Source: Treponema sp. (GTDB lineage: Bacteria > Spirochaetota > Spirochaetia > Treponematales > Treponemataceae). From it: a stretch of DNA of 64,000 nt. Both the position numbers and the translations under genes were made by a program. How positions within the stretch are numbered: position 1 is the stretch's first letter; the number at the start of each line of letters is the position of its first letter. Under the pieces are notes generated by a model. It was not told the DNA's origin, searched no databases, and saw only the letters and a list, made by a program, of their open reading frames with translations. Below are positions 33,460 to 41,110 of this stretch, one piece after another. The stretch spans positions 96,446 to 160,445 of the forward strand of contig JAFZKN010000019.1 of the NCBI GenBank assembly GCA_017553635.1. The letters run 5' to 3'.

Positions 33460-34539
33460 TTACAATCTTTTATTAACTAACTTTGTTACTTTGGTTTCTG
33501 TGTACGTTCCGTCACTATTGTAAACATAAGAATCCGGAACACCGTCATATGCTTTAAAATGGGCATTTACAAAACTGTCTTTGTCTGGAACATTTTTCAT
33601 GATTCCCATATCTACAACCTGATCGATTGCATCATATAATGTTTTTTTAGCAAGTCCTACAGAAGGAGTGTAGTTGTAAGTTTCAAGCATTTCGGCATTG
33701 CTGTTTACATCGCCTGAGACATGACCGTTTTTAATCTGGAGTTCAGCTGCTTCAAATGGTTTTGCCTGAACATAAGCAGATGCCTTTAACATCGCGCGAA
33801 CAAATGCCTTTGTGTGTTCCGGATATTTTTCTGCAATTTCAGAAGAAACAAAAGTCATGCAGCAGTATTCCTGAGAAAACTTTTCATCTTCTGTTGTATC
33901 AAGAATTTTTCTAAAACCGTAGTTTCGTTCTGCAAGATAACCAACAGGGTCATGAAGTCCAACTGCATCAACTGCACCGTTTTCAAGTGCAAGCGGAAGA
34001 TCTGTAAGTCCGTAAACTGCAATTTTAAATTCTGCATCTGGACCAAAAGCTTTAAAACCATAATCATTAAACTTTCGCTGGAATACAACTGTAGAAGAAT
34101 CCTGCACTCCGCAAAGACCTACAGTTTTTCCGCGAAGGTCTGCAACAGTTTTATATGGGGAATCTGCCTTAACATAAAACTTTGTACATCCCGTATGAAG
34201 TCCGCTTAAGAATTTGATTTCAAGACCGTTGTCAATCTGCGGCAAAAGACTTCCTGCAAGTCCGAGTGTTGCATCGATTTTACCTGCAACTACAAGAGAA
34301 GTTGCGTCCATCAGATTGATTTCGATTACCTCGTAGTTAAGACCGGCCTTTTTAAATTCATTTTCAAAAATGCCAAGGTCAATTGCTACGTGTAGTGGAA
34401 CTGGACAAAGACTTGAGTTTGCAGTCCCGATTTTAAAAACAAAATCTGATTCTGCTTTTTTGTCTCCGCAGGATATAAATCCTGCACCAAGAAGAGCTGT
34501 CATCATAATAACAGCAAATGTTGATTTGATTTTTTTCAT
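33460..34539 (-). CDS. ABC transporter substrate-binding lipoprotein 2
   Basis: A 359-residue paralogue of binding protein 1. The start at 34539 (MKKIKSTFAVIMMTALLGAG) has GGAGGTG upstream; lipobox FISC gives Cys24. The ligand region FVFKIGTANSSLCPVPLH differs from the paralogue mainly at GLCGAPLH versus SLCPVPLH. No permease or ATPase accompanies it, so it presumably docks on the transporter of the neighbouring operon. It is the last gene of the nifH operon, separated from it by a stem-loop with a U-run. Confidence 0.88.
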   Translation of the reverse strand: MKKIKSTFAVIMMTALLGAGFISCGDKKAESDFVFKIGTANSSLCPVPLHVAIDLGIFENEFKKAGLNYEVIEINLMDATSLVVAGKIDATLGLAGSLLPQIDNGLEIKFLSGLHTGCTKFYVKADSPYKTVADLRGKTVGLCGVQDSSTVVFQRKFNDYGFKAFGPDAEFKIAVYGLTDLPLALENGAVDAVGLHDPVGYLAERNYGFRKILDTTEDEKFSQEYCCMTFVSSEIAEKYPEHTKAFVRAMLKASAYVQAKPFEAAELQIKNGHVSGDVNSNAEMLETYNYTPSVGLAKKTLYDAIDQVVDMGIMKNVPDKDSFVNAHFKAYDGVPDSYVYNSDGTYTETKVTKLVNKRL

Positions 34540-34554
34540 ATTACACCTCCGTGC

Positions 34555-34619
34555 AAAAAAAAAGGTTCCCAAGGTTAGATAACATGCGTCATCTTCCATT
34601 AGGAACCTCCGGTTTTCCG
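34555..34619 (-). terminator. in-operon hairpin with U-run (terminator or attenuator)
   Basis: On the minus strand, AGGTTCC (34607-34601) pairs with GGAACCT (34568-34562) around an inner stem AGATGAC/GTTATCT (34593-34576). Eight Ts follow (34562-34555), then the Shine-Dalgarno of binding protein 2. A small CCGG-TTTT-CCGG stem (34608-34619) precedes it. This is the layout of an intrinsic terminator between the YezD-like gene and the binding-protein gene. Confidence 0.6.
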
Positions 34620-34667
34620 GTCAGTTCTGGTTTTATGGTATTGATAAAAAACATTTTTCATTTCCTT

Positions 34668-34844
34668 CTAGTTTTTATCAAACCTGAACTTTTCGTTCTT
34701 ATCAATCTGAATGATTTTTCCGTCCTGAATCTGTATTGTAACGGAACCATATTTGATTGACTTAACATATTCTGCAAGTTTATCAAATTCTTTGGGATAA
34801 ACTGCACTTTTTTGTTTAACAGTTATTAAATCTTCATCAGCCAT
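34668..34844 (-). CDS. YezD-like DUF2292 small protein
   Basis: A 58-residue protein that starts MADEDLITVKQKSAVYPKEF; a GGAG six bases before the ATG at 34844 decides the start over the ATG two codons upstream. The C-terminal signature of DUF2292 is clear: IKYGSVTIQIQDGKIIQID, then KNEKFRF. YezD-type proteins occur in sulfur-assimilation operons of Firmicutes and others, with unknown function. It lies between beta subunit 2 and the binding-protein gene, giving further support for a sulfur role of the cluster. Confidence 0.82.
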   Translation of the reverse strand: MADEDLITVKQKSAVYPKEFDKLAEYVKSIKYGSVTIQIQDGKIIQIDKNEKFRFDKN

Positions 34845-34880
34845 AGGCATCTCCAAAAAGATTCTGGTATTTAAAGATTT

Positions 34881-36200
34881 TCAGTTAAATCTCTGAACAG
34901 CTACCGAATAGATATCTTCTATCAGTCTTATGCCACCTGCGTAACCTGCATAAGAGTTATCCATTACAACGCGGTTCTGGAGCGGCCATGCCACGTTCAA
35001 AAAGTTTCCTTTGAGCTCTTCGGTAATCTCTTTATCATAGAAGCTTCCAAGAACTAAAGGGTATCCGTGATAATCATGTTCGCGGATTGCATTATGAATC
35101 AGATAGCTGTCTGTTGTAAATTCAACTTCAGCTTCTATTCCATAATTAAGTTTTTTAAACTCTTCTCGGATTGCCTGCTGATATTCTTTTGGAGTGTCAT
35201 CAGTAATGAACTGCTTTGCCGGGAAAAGTCCCAGGTCATTTACAAGGAATTTCGTAAGTGCAAGAGTATACTGGGCATCTGCGACAACCGAAAACTGTTT
35301 GTTGATTACGCGGTTTTCAAGAAATAAATCTGCATAACGTTCAATCAGATAGTAAAAATATTTTTCGTGTTCAGCTATGACAGATTCAACTTTTGCAGAA
35401 TCAACATCTGCAAACTTTCCGACTTCGCGCAAAAATTTACTGGTTTCTGTAGCTCCTATAGGAAGAGTAGGGAGGTGAAGGAATGGAGTTCCAAACTTCT
35501 TTTCCAGATTCTTCACGTTCTTTAATCCGACCCATGGACTTACAAGAAGGTTGAACTGTGCTTTAGGAACTAAATCAATATTCTTAATTCCACGTTCGTA
35601 GCCGAAAATCATATTTGGTTTTAAACCAAGTTCAGCAACAAGTTTTTCTATCTCGCGAAGGTTTCCAAGCCAGAATAAATCTGCATAAGGAACATCAGCC
35701 CAGATGTTTACAAGTCCAGGTATCTTTTCTGTATCCTTTGCGTTTACACCTTCTACACGCGGTAAATACTGATCGATGATTGCATCAATTACCTGCTCAT
35801 GTCCCTTGTAGTTGTTTCCCTTAAAGCCTGCTGTATTTGCATAGATTACAGGCTTTGGAGCATCTTCAAACTGACTTACGATTTCACCAGAATCATCTCC
35901 GACGATTTCGGGGATACAGCCTGTAAGAACGACATATAAATCTGCATCGATTACTTTAAGCGCATTTTCGATTGTGCTCTTAAGCTTTTTAGTTCCACCG
36001 AATACAACATCTTTTTCGTTGATGCTTGTGCAGGGAAAGATGTTTGGAGAAAAATATCCTGAACTTCCCGTTCCGTCTGAAAGTTTTTGTGCACAACCTG
36101 GACCTGAGTGAAGGACAGGAATTGCTCTTGTAATTGCCTGAACAGTCTGCATTGAAGCGAGTGCGCATTTATAACGCTGTTTGTCTAAAAGTTTTGCCAT
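34881..36200 (-). CDS. nitrogenase-like beta subunit 2 (NifK-like)
   Basis: A 439-residue NifK-family protein, clearly diverged from beta subunit 1 but with the same plan. P-cluster-type cysteines are Cys12 (RYKCALAS), Cys36 (HSGPGC) and Cys95 (VLTGCIPEIVGDD). The start is one base after the stop of its alpha partner. The intact triad argues against a NifN-type scaffold, but a scaffold role for this pair cannot be excluded from sequence alone. It presumably forms an alpha2-beta2 complex reduced by the single NifH of the cluster. Confidence 0.84.
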   Translation of the reverse strand: MAKLLDKQRYKCALASMQTVQAITRAIPVLHSGPGCAQKLSDGTGSSGYFSPNIFPCTSINEKDVVFGGTKKLKSTIENALKVIDADLYVVLTGCIPEIVGDDSGEIVSQFEDAPKPVIYANTAGFKGNNYKGHEQVIDAIIDQYLPRVEGVNAKDTEKIPGLVNIWADVPYADLFWLGNLREIEKLVAELGLKPNMIFGYERGIKNIDLVPKAQFNLLVSPWVGLKNVKNLEKKFGTPFLHLPTLPIGATETSKFLREVGKFADVDSAKVESVIAEHEKYFYYLIERYADLFLENRVINKQFSVVADAQYTLALTKFLVNDLGLFPAKQFITDDTPKEYQQAIREEFKKLNYGIEAEVEFTTDSYLIHNAIREHDYHGYPLVLGSFYDKEITEELKGNFLNVAWPLQNRVVMDNSYAGYAGGIRLIEDIYSVAVQRFN

Positions 36201-36201
36201 T

Positions 36202-37686
36202 TTATTTTACGCCTCCTGCCGCTGCTACTTTGTCCCCTTCAAAGAATTTGTCAATATTCTGTTCATACCACCAGTCTGTGTATGGAAGCTTTACTCTTTT
36301 TGCAAGGTTCTGTTCAAAACTTCTGTTTCTAATCGAATCAAGAATTGTCTTTGCAAATTCAAGTGTATGCTTGTAACCGAATATCATGTATTCATCAGCA
36401 ACGTAAACAGCCGATGTTCCGTTTTTGATTGCCCATACAGTTGAACCCGGATGACGTGACAAATATAGGTCAGGCTTATACTTGTTAAGAATGTTCATTA
36501 CTTCGTAGTTCTGCTGATCAGAGACACTTGCTTCAAAGTTGATGTTGTTGTCAAGAAGATATTTCATGCTTGGCGGAACATCTCCATTTTCATACTTTTT
36601 GTCGTAGTGCCATGCAAGTGCCCATACAACTTCAATACCAAGTTCGTTCAATACGCGGCTAACTTCGAAAGTATAGCCAGGTCCCATTCCAATTACTGCA
36701 CGCAAGCCCTTAAGTTCTTTTTTAACTTCTTCAATCTGTGGAATATAAATAGCACGCTGTTCTTCGATGTATTTTTCAACTTTTTCGCTTCGATCTGTTA
36801 CGCGGCCGATTTCGCGAAGCCATGTTTCAAAACCTACGATACCGCACTGATTAATACTGCGTACATAAGGAACGCCGTATTTTTCTTCAAGACCGTTACC
36901 AAGATAATTGCCCAAAGTACCGCAGATACAGGTTGTTGCAAGCGATTCAGAAATATGAGAAAGCTCTTCTATAGTTGAATTACAGTATAAGAAAATCGGT
37001 TCAAGATCAAAGTTTTTAAAAATTTCGATAATCTCAGGACGCGCACTTTCGTAAAAGTTTTTAAAGTTAATCGTATTGCGTTTTTGCTGTGGTGGCTGGA
37101 CTATAGCGCTTAAAACTGCATGGTCTGCAATGTCAAAGCCTGTTGCCCAGATGCGCGATTTAAAACCTTCACAGTGAACTGCAACAACAGGAACATCGAT
37201 CTCTTCTTTTACTTCATCTACAACGCTGTCGATATCCTCTCCGATGATACCAGTTGCGCACGAACTTGAAACAAAGATTGCCTTTGGACTGTAGCGGCGG
37301 TTTACTTCAAGAATGATTTTTTTTAACTGCGCAGTTGAACCAAAAATCGTATCCTGTTCGTTCATGTCTGTTCCGACATAAACTGTGCTTGTCGTAACGC
37401 CGCGTTTTTTTGCCATTACTTTATCAAGATAATATGTTCCAGCTGCTGCAACAGAACAGCCTGCAGGTCCATGGTGAATAATTGCAATATCACGTATTGC
37501 ACTAAGCTGCCCTAATGCACAGCCAGAAAGACATGAACTTGACTGAGAAAAACATCGGGAACAACCTTTTAATGTTCCACATTCAGATTTTTCTGCAAGA
37601 TCTTTTAAGTTTCCAATATAACCGGTAATAGAACCGATTCTGTTTTCGCGTGTTGCCACGTTTGATGAATTTAAATTAAGTGCCAT
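36202..37686 (-). CDS. nitrogenase-like alpha subunit 2 (NifD-like)
   Basis: A 494-residue NifD-family protein. P-cluster candidates are Cys52, Cys77 (HHGPAGC) and Cys143 (SSSCATGIIGEDI). Cys255 (TTCICGTLGNYLGNGLEEKY) matches the cofactor cysteine of subunit 1. The FeMo-co histidine position is Phe436 (EYMIFGYKH). Extra cysteines crowd the N-terminus (Cys36, 42, 45, 52, 56), which could bind another Fe-S cluster. The end shares KLPYTDWWYEQ with alpha subunit 1. An AGGAGC ribosome site precedes the ATG. It is likely a second reductase with a different substrate, or a cluster scaffold. Confidence 0.84.
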   Translation of the reverse strand: MALNLNSSNVATRENRIGSITGYIGNLKDLAEKSECGTLKGCSRCFSQSSSCLSGCALGQLSAIRDIAIIHHGPAGCSVAAAGTYYLDKVMAKKRGVTTSTVYVGTDMNEQDTIFGSTAQLKKIILEVNRRYSPKAIFVSSSCATGIIGEDIDSVVDEVKEEIDVPVVAVHCEGFKSRIWATGFDIADHAVLSAIVQPPQQKRNTINFKNFYESARPEIIEIFKNFDLEPIFLYCNSTIEELSHISESLATTCICGTLGNYLGNGLEEKYGVPYVRSINQCGIVGFETWLREIGRVTDRSEKVEKYIEEQRAIYIPQIEEVKKELKGLRAVIGMGPGYTFEVSRVLNELGIEVVWALAWHYDKKYENGDVPPSMKYLLDNNINFEASVSDQQNYEVMNILNKYKPDLYLSRHPGSTVWAIKNGTSAVYVADEYMIFGYKHTLEFAKTILDSIRNRSFEQNLAKRVKLPYTDWWYEQNIDKFFEGDKVAAAGGVK

Positions 37687-37699
37687 TTTTGCTCCTATA

Positions 37700-37784
37700 A
37701 ATTAGGGGAGGGGAAAGCCTTCCCCTGACTCGCACTTTGTTGCTCGCCACCCCTTCGCCTAGGGCTGCCGCCCTAAGACCTGCA
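37700..37784. repeat. GC-rich intergenic element with two hairpins
   Basis: This 85-base gap between cysK1 and alpha subunit 2 is more GC-rich than its surroundings. It holds GGGGAA-AGCC-TTCCCC and TAGGGC-TGCC-GCCCTA, both perfect stems, separated by CTCGCACTTTGTTGCTCGCC. No T-run is present, so it does not look like a terminator. It may be a dispersed repeat or an RNA-processing site that sets relative expression within the operon. Confidence 0.45.
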
Positions 37785-38801
37785 TTAAAAACTTGCCTTC
37801 TTTTCTACATCAGGTCTTACGCGCTGCAAGTCTTCTGACAGATAGCGCTCTCCGTTATCCGGCAAAAGCGGCACAATGAGCTTGTCTTTGTTTTCATCTT
37901 TAAGAGCCTGTTTGATTGCAATAGCAAGGGCAGCCCCGCTTGATGCTCCGATAAAGATACCTTCGTGGTGTGCAAGTAAATGAATTGCACGCAAAGTTTC
38001 TGCATAAGTAATTGTTTCATATTCATCAACATACTTGTCGCTAAAGTTTGTCGGAGCCATAGGATTTAAACCGTTTTCGTCATGAACTGCATGGATTCCG
38101 TGGAAACCGCCGTCTTCTACACCCTGAACAACAGGATTTTCTACATCTGCTTTATCTGGCTGAGCGATTACAACTTTTACGGCTGAGTTTTTTTCTTTAA
38201 GAAATTTACTTATACCGTGTGTACTTCCACCTGTTCCGACCCCGCCTACAAAAATATCAACTTTACCGTCAGTATCTTCCCAGATTTCTGGAGCTGTGTG
38301 TTTGTAATGTGCACCAACATTATCAGGGTTAGAAAGCTGGCGTGTTGTCCAACTGTTTGGAGTAGAGTCGAGCATCCACTGGTAAACATCGTTAAATGCT
38401 TCAATTCCTTTTTCAAACACACCTGCGATCAATTCTTTTGGTGGATTAACAATTTCTGCTCCATAAGATTCAAGAAGTTTTTTGCGTTCAACAGAAACAC
38501 CTTCCTGAATTCCTACTTTAAACTTATACCCTTTTGCAGCTGCAATTGCTGCAATTCCAATTCCCATGTTGCCTGATGTAAATTCAACAAGAGTAGTTTT
38601 ACCCGGTTCAATTTCGCCGCGCTTTTCTGCTTCTTCGATAATTTCAAGAGCCGGTCTGTCTTTGTGGCTTCCTGCAGGGTTAAAATATTCAAGTTTTCCT
38701 GCAATACGGCCTTTAAGACCAAGCGCCTTTTTTAGATTATTAAATTCTACAATCGGTGTTTTTCCAACCAGTTCTGTAATTGAATTATAAATTTTACTCA
38801 T
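37785..38801 (-). CDS. cysteine-synthase-like PLP enzyme with altered substrate loop
   Basis: A 338-residue fold-II PLP enzyme of the CysK/CBS family. The PLP lysine is Lys47 in NPAGSHKDRPA (normally NPAGSVKDR), and the phosphate-binding loop VGGVGTGGSTHG is intact. The substrate loop reads EFTSGNMGIG instead of EPTSGNTGIG, with Met79 where cysteine synthases have Thr. That Thr binds the acetylserine carboxylate, so a different substrate or a non-catalytic role is possible. It lies directly after nifH in the nifH-nifDK operon. The second paralogue (41111-42049) keeps the normal loop. Confidence 0.85.
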   Translation of the reverse strand: MSKIYNSITELVGKTPIVEFNNLKKALGLKGRIAGKLEYFNPAGSHKDRPALEIIEEAEKRGEIEPGKTTLVEFTSGNMGIGIAAIAAAKGYKFKVGIQEGVSVERKKLLESYGAEIVNPPKELIAGVFEKGIEAFNDVYQWMLDSTPNSWTTRQLSNPDNVGAHYKHTAPEIWEDTDGKVDIFVGGVGTGGSTHGISKFLKEKNSAVKVVIAQPDKADVENPVVQGVEDGGFHGIHAVHDENGLNPMAPTNFSDKYVDEYETITYAETLRAIHLLAHHEGIFIGASSGAALAIAIKQALKDENKDKLIVPLLPDNGERYLSEDLQRVRPDVEKKASF

Positions 38802-38848
38802 AGTTTTTCTCCCATTTGATATCGCGCTATGATCGGTGCGTTGTTTTG

Positions 38849-39697
38849 TTAAATCTTGTAATCGTCTGCCATATCCATGAGTCCGTACTCAAGAAGAATC
38901 TGTTCAAGACGTTCCTGTGTCATCGGAGTTGGAATAGTAAAAGTCTGGTTGTTGATTACTGCTTCTGCAAGGTTGCGGTATTCCTGTGCCTGTGCGGAAT
39001 CAGGTTTATATTCGATAACAGTTTTGCGGTTGATTTCTGCACGCTGAACGATGTTGTCGCGAGGAACAAAATATAAAAGCTGAGTTCCAAGTTCCTTGCT
39101 GAATGCACGAAGAAGATCAAGTTCGCGGTCAACATTACGGCTGTTACAGATAATTCCACCAAGGCGAACACCACCTGTTTTTGCATAACGGCTTATACCT
39201 TTTGCAATATTGTTAGCAGCATAAAGGGCCATCATTTCACCAGAAGCAACGATGTAGATTTCCTTAGCTTTACCTTCGCGGATTGGCATAGCAAACCCAC
39301 CACAAACTACGTCACCAAGTACGTCGTAGAAAACGAAGTCCAAATCGTCTGTATAAGCACCAAGATTTTCAAGCATGCTGATTGATGTGATGATACCGCG
39401 GCCTGCACAGCCAACTCCAGGTTCTGGTCCGCCAGATTCAACACAGCGGGTGCCTCCAAAACCAGTTTTCATGATACGGTCAAGTTCGATGCTTTCACCT
39501 TCGTCGCGGATAGTGTCCAGAACAGTTTTCTGTGCAAGTCCGCCAAGCAAAAGTCTTGTTGAGTCGGCTTTTGGATCACAGCCAACAACCATAACTTTTT
39601 TTCCGTGTTCAACAAGTCCTGCCGTTAAGTTTTGTGTGGTCGTGGACTTTCCGATTCCACCTTTTCCGTAAATTGCAATCTGTCTAAGTTCGCCCAT
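38849..39697 (-). CDS. nifH: nitrogenase reductase-like Fe protein
   Basis: A 282-residue NifH-family ATPase that passes electrons to NifDK-type partners. The start at 39697 (MGELRQIAIYGKGGIGKSTT) has AGGAG upstream; the longer frame adds nine residues. The P-loop is GKGGIGKST. The 4Fe-4S ligands fall exactly at Cys97 (GVGCAGRG) and Cys132 (DVVCGGFAMP), and Arg100, the ADP-ribosylation site in some nitrogenases, is kept. It is the only nifH here, so it must serve both NifDK-like pairs unless another copy exists. It is the first gene of an operator-controlled operon. Confidence 0.93.
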   Translation of the reverse strand: MGELRQIAIYGKGGIGKSTTTQNLTAGLVEHGKKVMVVGCDPKADSTRLLLGGLAQKTVLDTIRDEGESIELDRIMKTGFGGTRCVESGGPEPGVGCAGRGIITSISMLENLGAYTDDLDFVFYDVLGDVVCGGFAMPIREGKAKEIYIVASGEMMALYAANNIAKGISRYAKTGGVRLGGIICNSRNVDRELDLLRAFSKELGTQLLYFVPRDNIVQRAEINRKTVIEYKPDSAQAQEYRNLAEAVINNQTFTIPTPMTQERLEQILLEYGLMDMADDYKI

Positions 39698-39737
39698 TTT
39701 GTACTCCTGAAAAAGGCTCAGCAAGAGCCGATGAATA

Positions 39738-39796
39738 ACCTATCATTACGCTAGGTAAGTCTAATATAGCTTTATTTACCTACTTAGTCAATAGGT
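39738..39796 (-). promoter_or_regulatory. nifH operon promoter with two operators
   Basis: Minus strand: TTGACT (39791-39786), 17 bases, TATATT (39768-39763). Operator A (39778-39796) contains the -35 box and operator B (39738-39756) lies just after the expected start. Both are exact ACCTA-N9-TAGGT. The layout is the same as in front of the nifX-like operon. Confidence 0.85.
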
Positions 39797-39860
39797 TTTT
39801 TAAAAATAATGAACAGAATTTACGAATTTTTTATGAATTTGGAAAATTGCAGCGAGTTTT

Positions 39861-40223
39861 TTAATCGTGATTAAATAAAAGCTGAACCTGATTATACTTC
39901 CAGATTTTTAAAATCGCATCATCAATGCTACCGGGAAGTTCCATTGCGGTAATTCCGGCAGTTGCCAGCGTTTGAGAAGCGCCTGCGCCAATCCTTGATG
40001 CGACGACATAACGGCAGTCCGTAAAGTGCGCGACGCTCTGCTTCATCGAAGACTGATTATGCGCGCCGTCCATGCAGACAGGCTTTACGGAGCGGGTTTC
40101 AACCAGATCGTAGCCTTCGTCATCATCAAGAGAATAGACATAAAAAATTTGAGCACGCCCATAATGGCAGTTGACATTTTCGCCGTCAGTAGAAGCAAGC
40201 GCAGCAAGATATTTTTTAGCCAT
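39861..40223 (-). CDS. NifX/NafY-like cofactor-binding protein
   Basis: A 120-residue protein of the dinitrogenase cofactor-binding family (MAKKYLAALASTDGENVNCH, then YGRAQIFYVYSLDDDE and ASRIGAGASQTLATAGI). The ATG at 40223 lies inside the last codons of nifB, with GAGG upstream; the longer frame is ignored. It probably holds the NifB product on its way to the NifDK-like pairs. It is the last gene of the cysK2-nifB operon. Confidence 0.85.
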   Translation of the reverse strand: MAKKYLAALASTDGENVNCHYGRAQIFYVYSLDDDEGYDLVETRSVKPVCMDGAHNQSSMKQSVAHFTDCRYVVASRIGAGASQTLATAGITAMELPGSIDDAILKIWKYNQVQLLFNHD

Positions 40224-41094
40224 GAGAAAAATTTTCCTCAACATTAACAGTTTTATAATTTGAATAAACTTGATTTGCAAATTCACTTTTGCCTGGAACA
40301 CCAATTGCATCAGCACGGCAGCGGTTGCAGTGTAAAAATAGTTCAATATATTTTGATGCATCGCGTCGTGCTTTATCTATCTGCGCACAGTCTGGAGCAG
40401 GCTCATCTTTTAATTTTGCAGTGGGGATAAGCGGAATGATATTGTATTTGTCTGCGCCGGCTTCGGCAACAGTTTCTGCAATTTCTGCAATATGATTTCC
40501 GTTAATACGCGGAACTAAAACTGTATTAACTTTTATTGTAATTCCAGCCTGTGAAATTTTTTTAATACCTTCAAGCTGGTTTTCGATTAATATTTTTGCG
40601 CCTTCAACGCCTTCTATTTTTTTACCATGCCAGATGACATAATCATTTAACTGTGCTTCAATTTCCGGATTTACTGCATTAACCGTTACAGTAAGACTGT
40701 CAATTCCTGCAGCTATAATTTCGTCAGCACGTTCATTTAATAGAAGTCCGTTTGTGCTCATGCATTTTATAAGATCTGGATAATTTTGCCCGATAAGTTT
40801 AAAAGTTTTAAAAGCGTTGTCACTTGCAAGCGTGTCGCCCGGACCTGCAATTCCTGCAACTTTAATGTCCGGGCTTATCTTAAGCGCACGCGAAATAATT
40901 TCTACTGCTTCTTCAGGTTTTAAAACGCGGCCAGTAACCCCTGGTCTGTTTTCTGTTGTGTTGATTGAACGTTCGCAAAAACGGCATGCTATGTTGCAGC
41001 CGGGACATACAGGAAGATGAATTCTTCCTGTATTAGCGCCATGGCTTCCAAAGCATGGATGCAATGATTCAAGTTCAGAAAACGATTTTGCCAT
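40216..41094 (-). CDS. nifB: NifB-type radical SAM cofactor synthase
   Basis: A 292-residue radical SAM enzyme. The SAM cluster motif is Cys33, Cys37, Cys40 in CPGCNIACRFCERS. NifB-specific features are the N-terminal HPCF (Cys14), the AGPGDTLA loop and the C-terminal HCNRCRADAIG (Cys256 and Cys259), used to hold the K-cluster. There is no fused NifX domain; a separate nifX-like gene follows. NifB builds the carbide-containing 8Fe cluster (NifB-co), so its presence means the NifDK-like enzymes here probably use that cluster. GAGG precedes the ATG. Confidence 0.92.
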   Translation of the reverse strand: MAKSFSELESLHPCFGSHGANTGRIHLPVCPGCNIACRFCERSINTTENRPGVTGRVLKPEEAVEIISRALKISPDIKVAGIAGPGDTLASDNAFKTFKLIGQNYPDLIKCMSTNGLLLNERADEIIAAGIDSLTVTVNAVNPEIEAQLNDYVIWHGKKIEGVEGAKILIENQLEGIKKISQAGITIKVNTVLVPRINGNHIAEIAETVAEAGADKYNIIPLIPTAKLKDEPAPDCAQIDKARRDASKYIELFLHCNRCRADAIGVPGKSEFANQVYSNYKTVNVEENFSHG

Positions 41095-41110
41095 GGGTCT
41101 GCCTCTTTTA

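Noticed and set aside
34881..37686. Pair 2 as a plain NifEN scaffold
   Set aside because: The beta subunit keeps all three P-cluster cysteines, which NifN usually does not. The scaffold role is kept as an alternative but not called.
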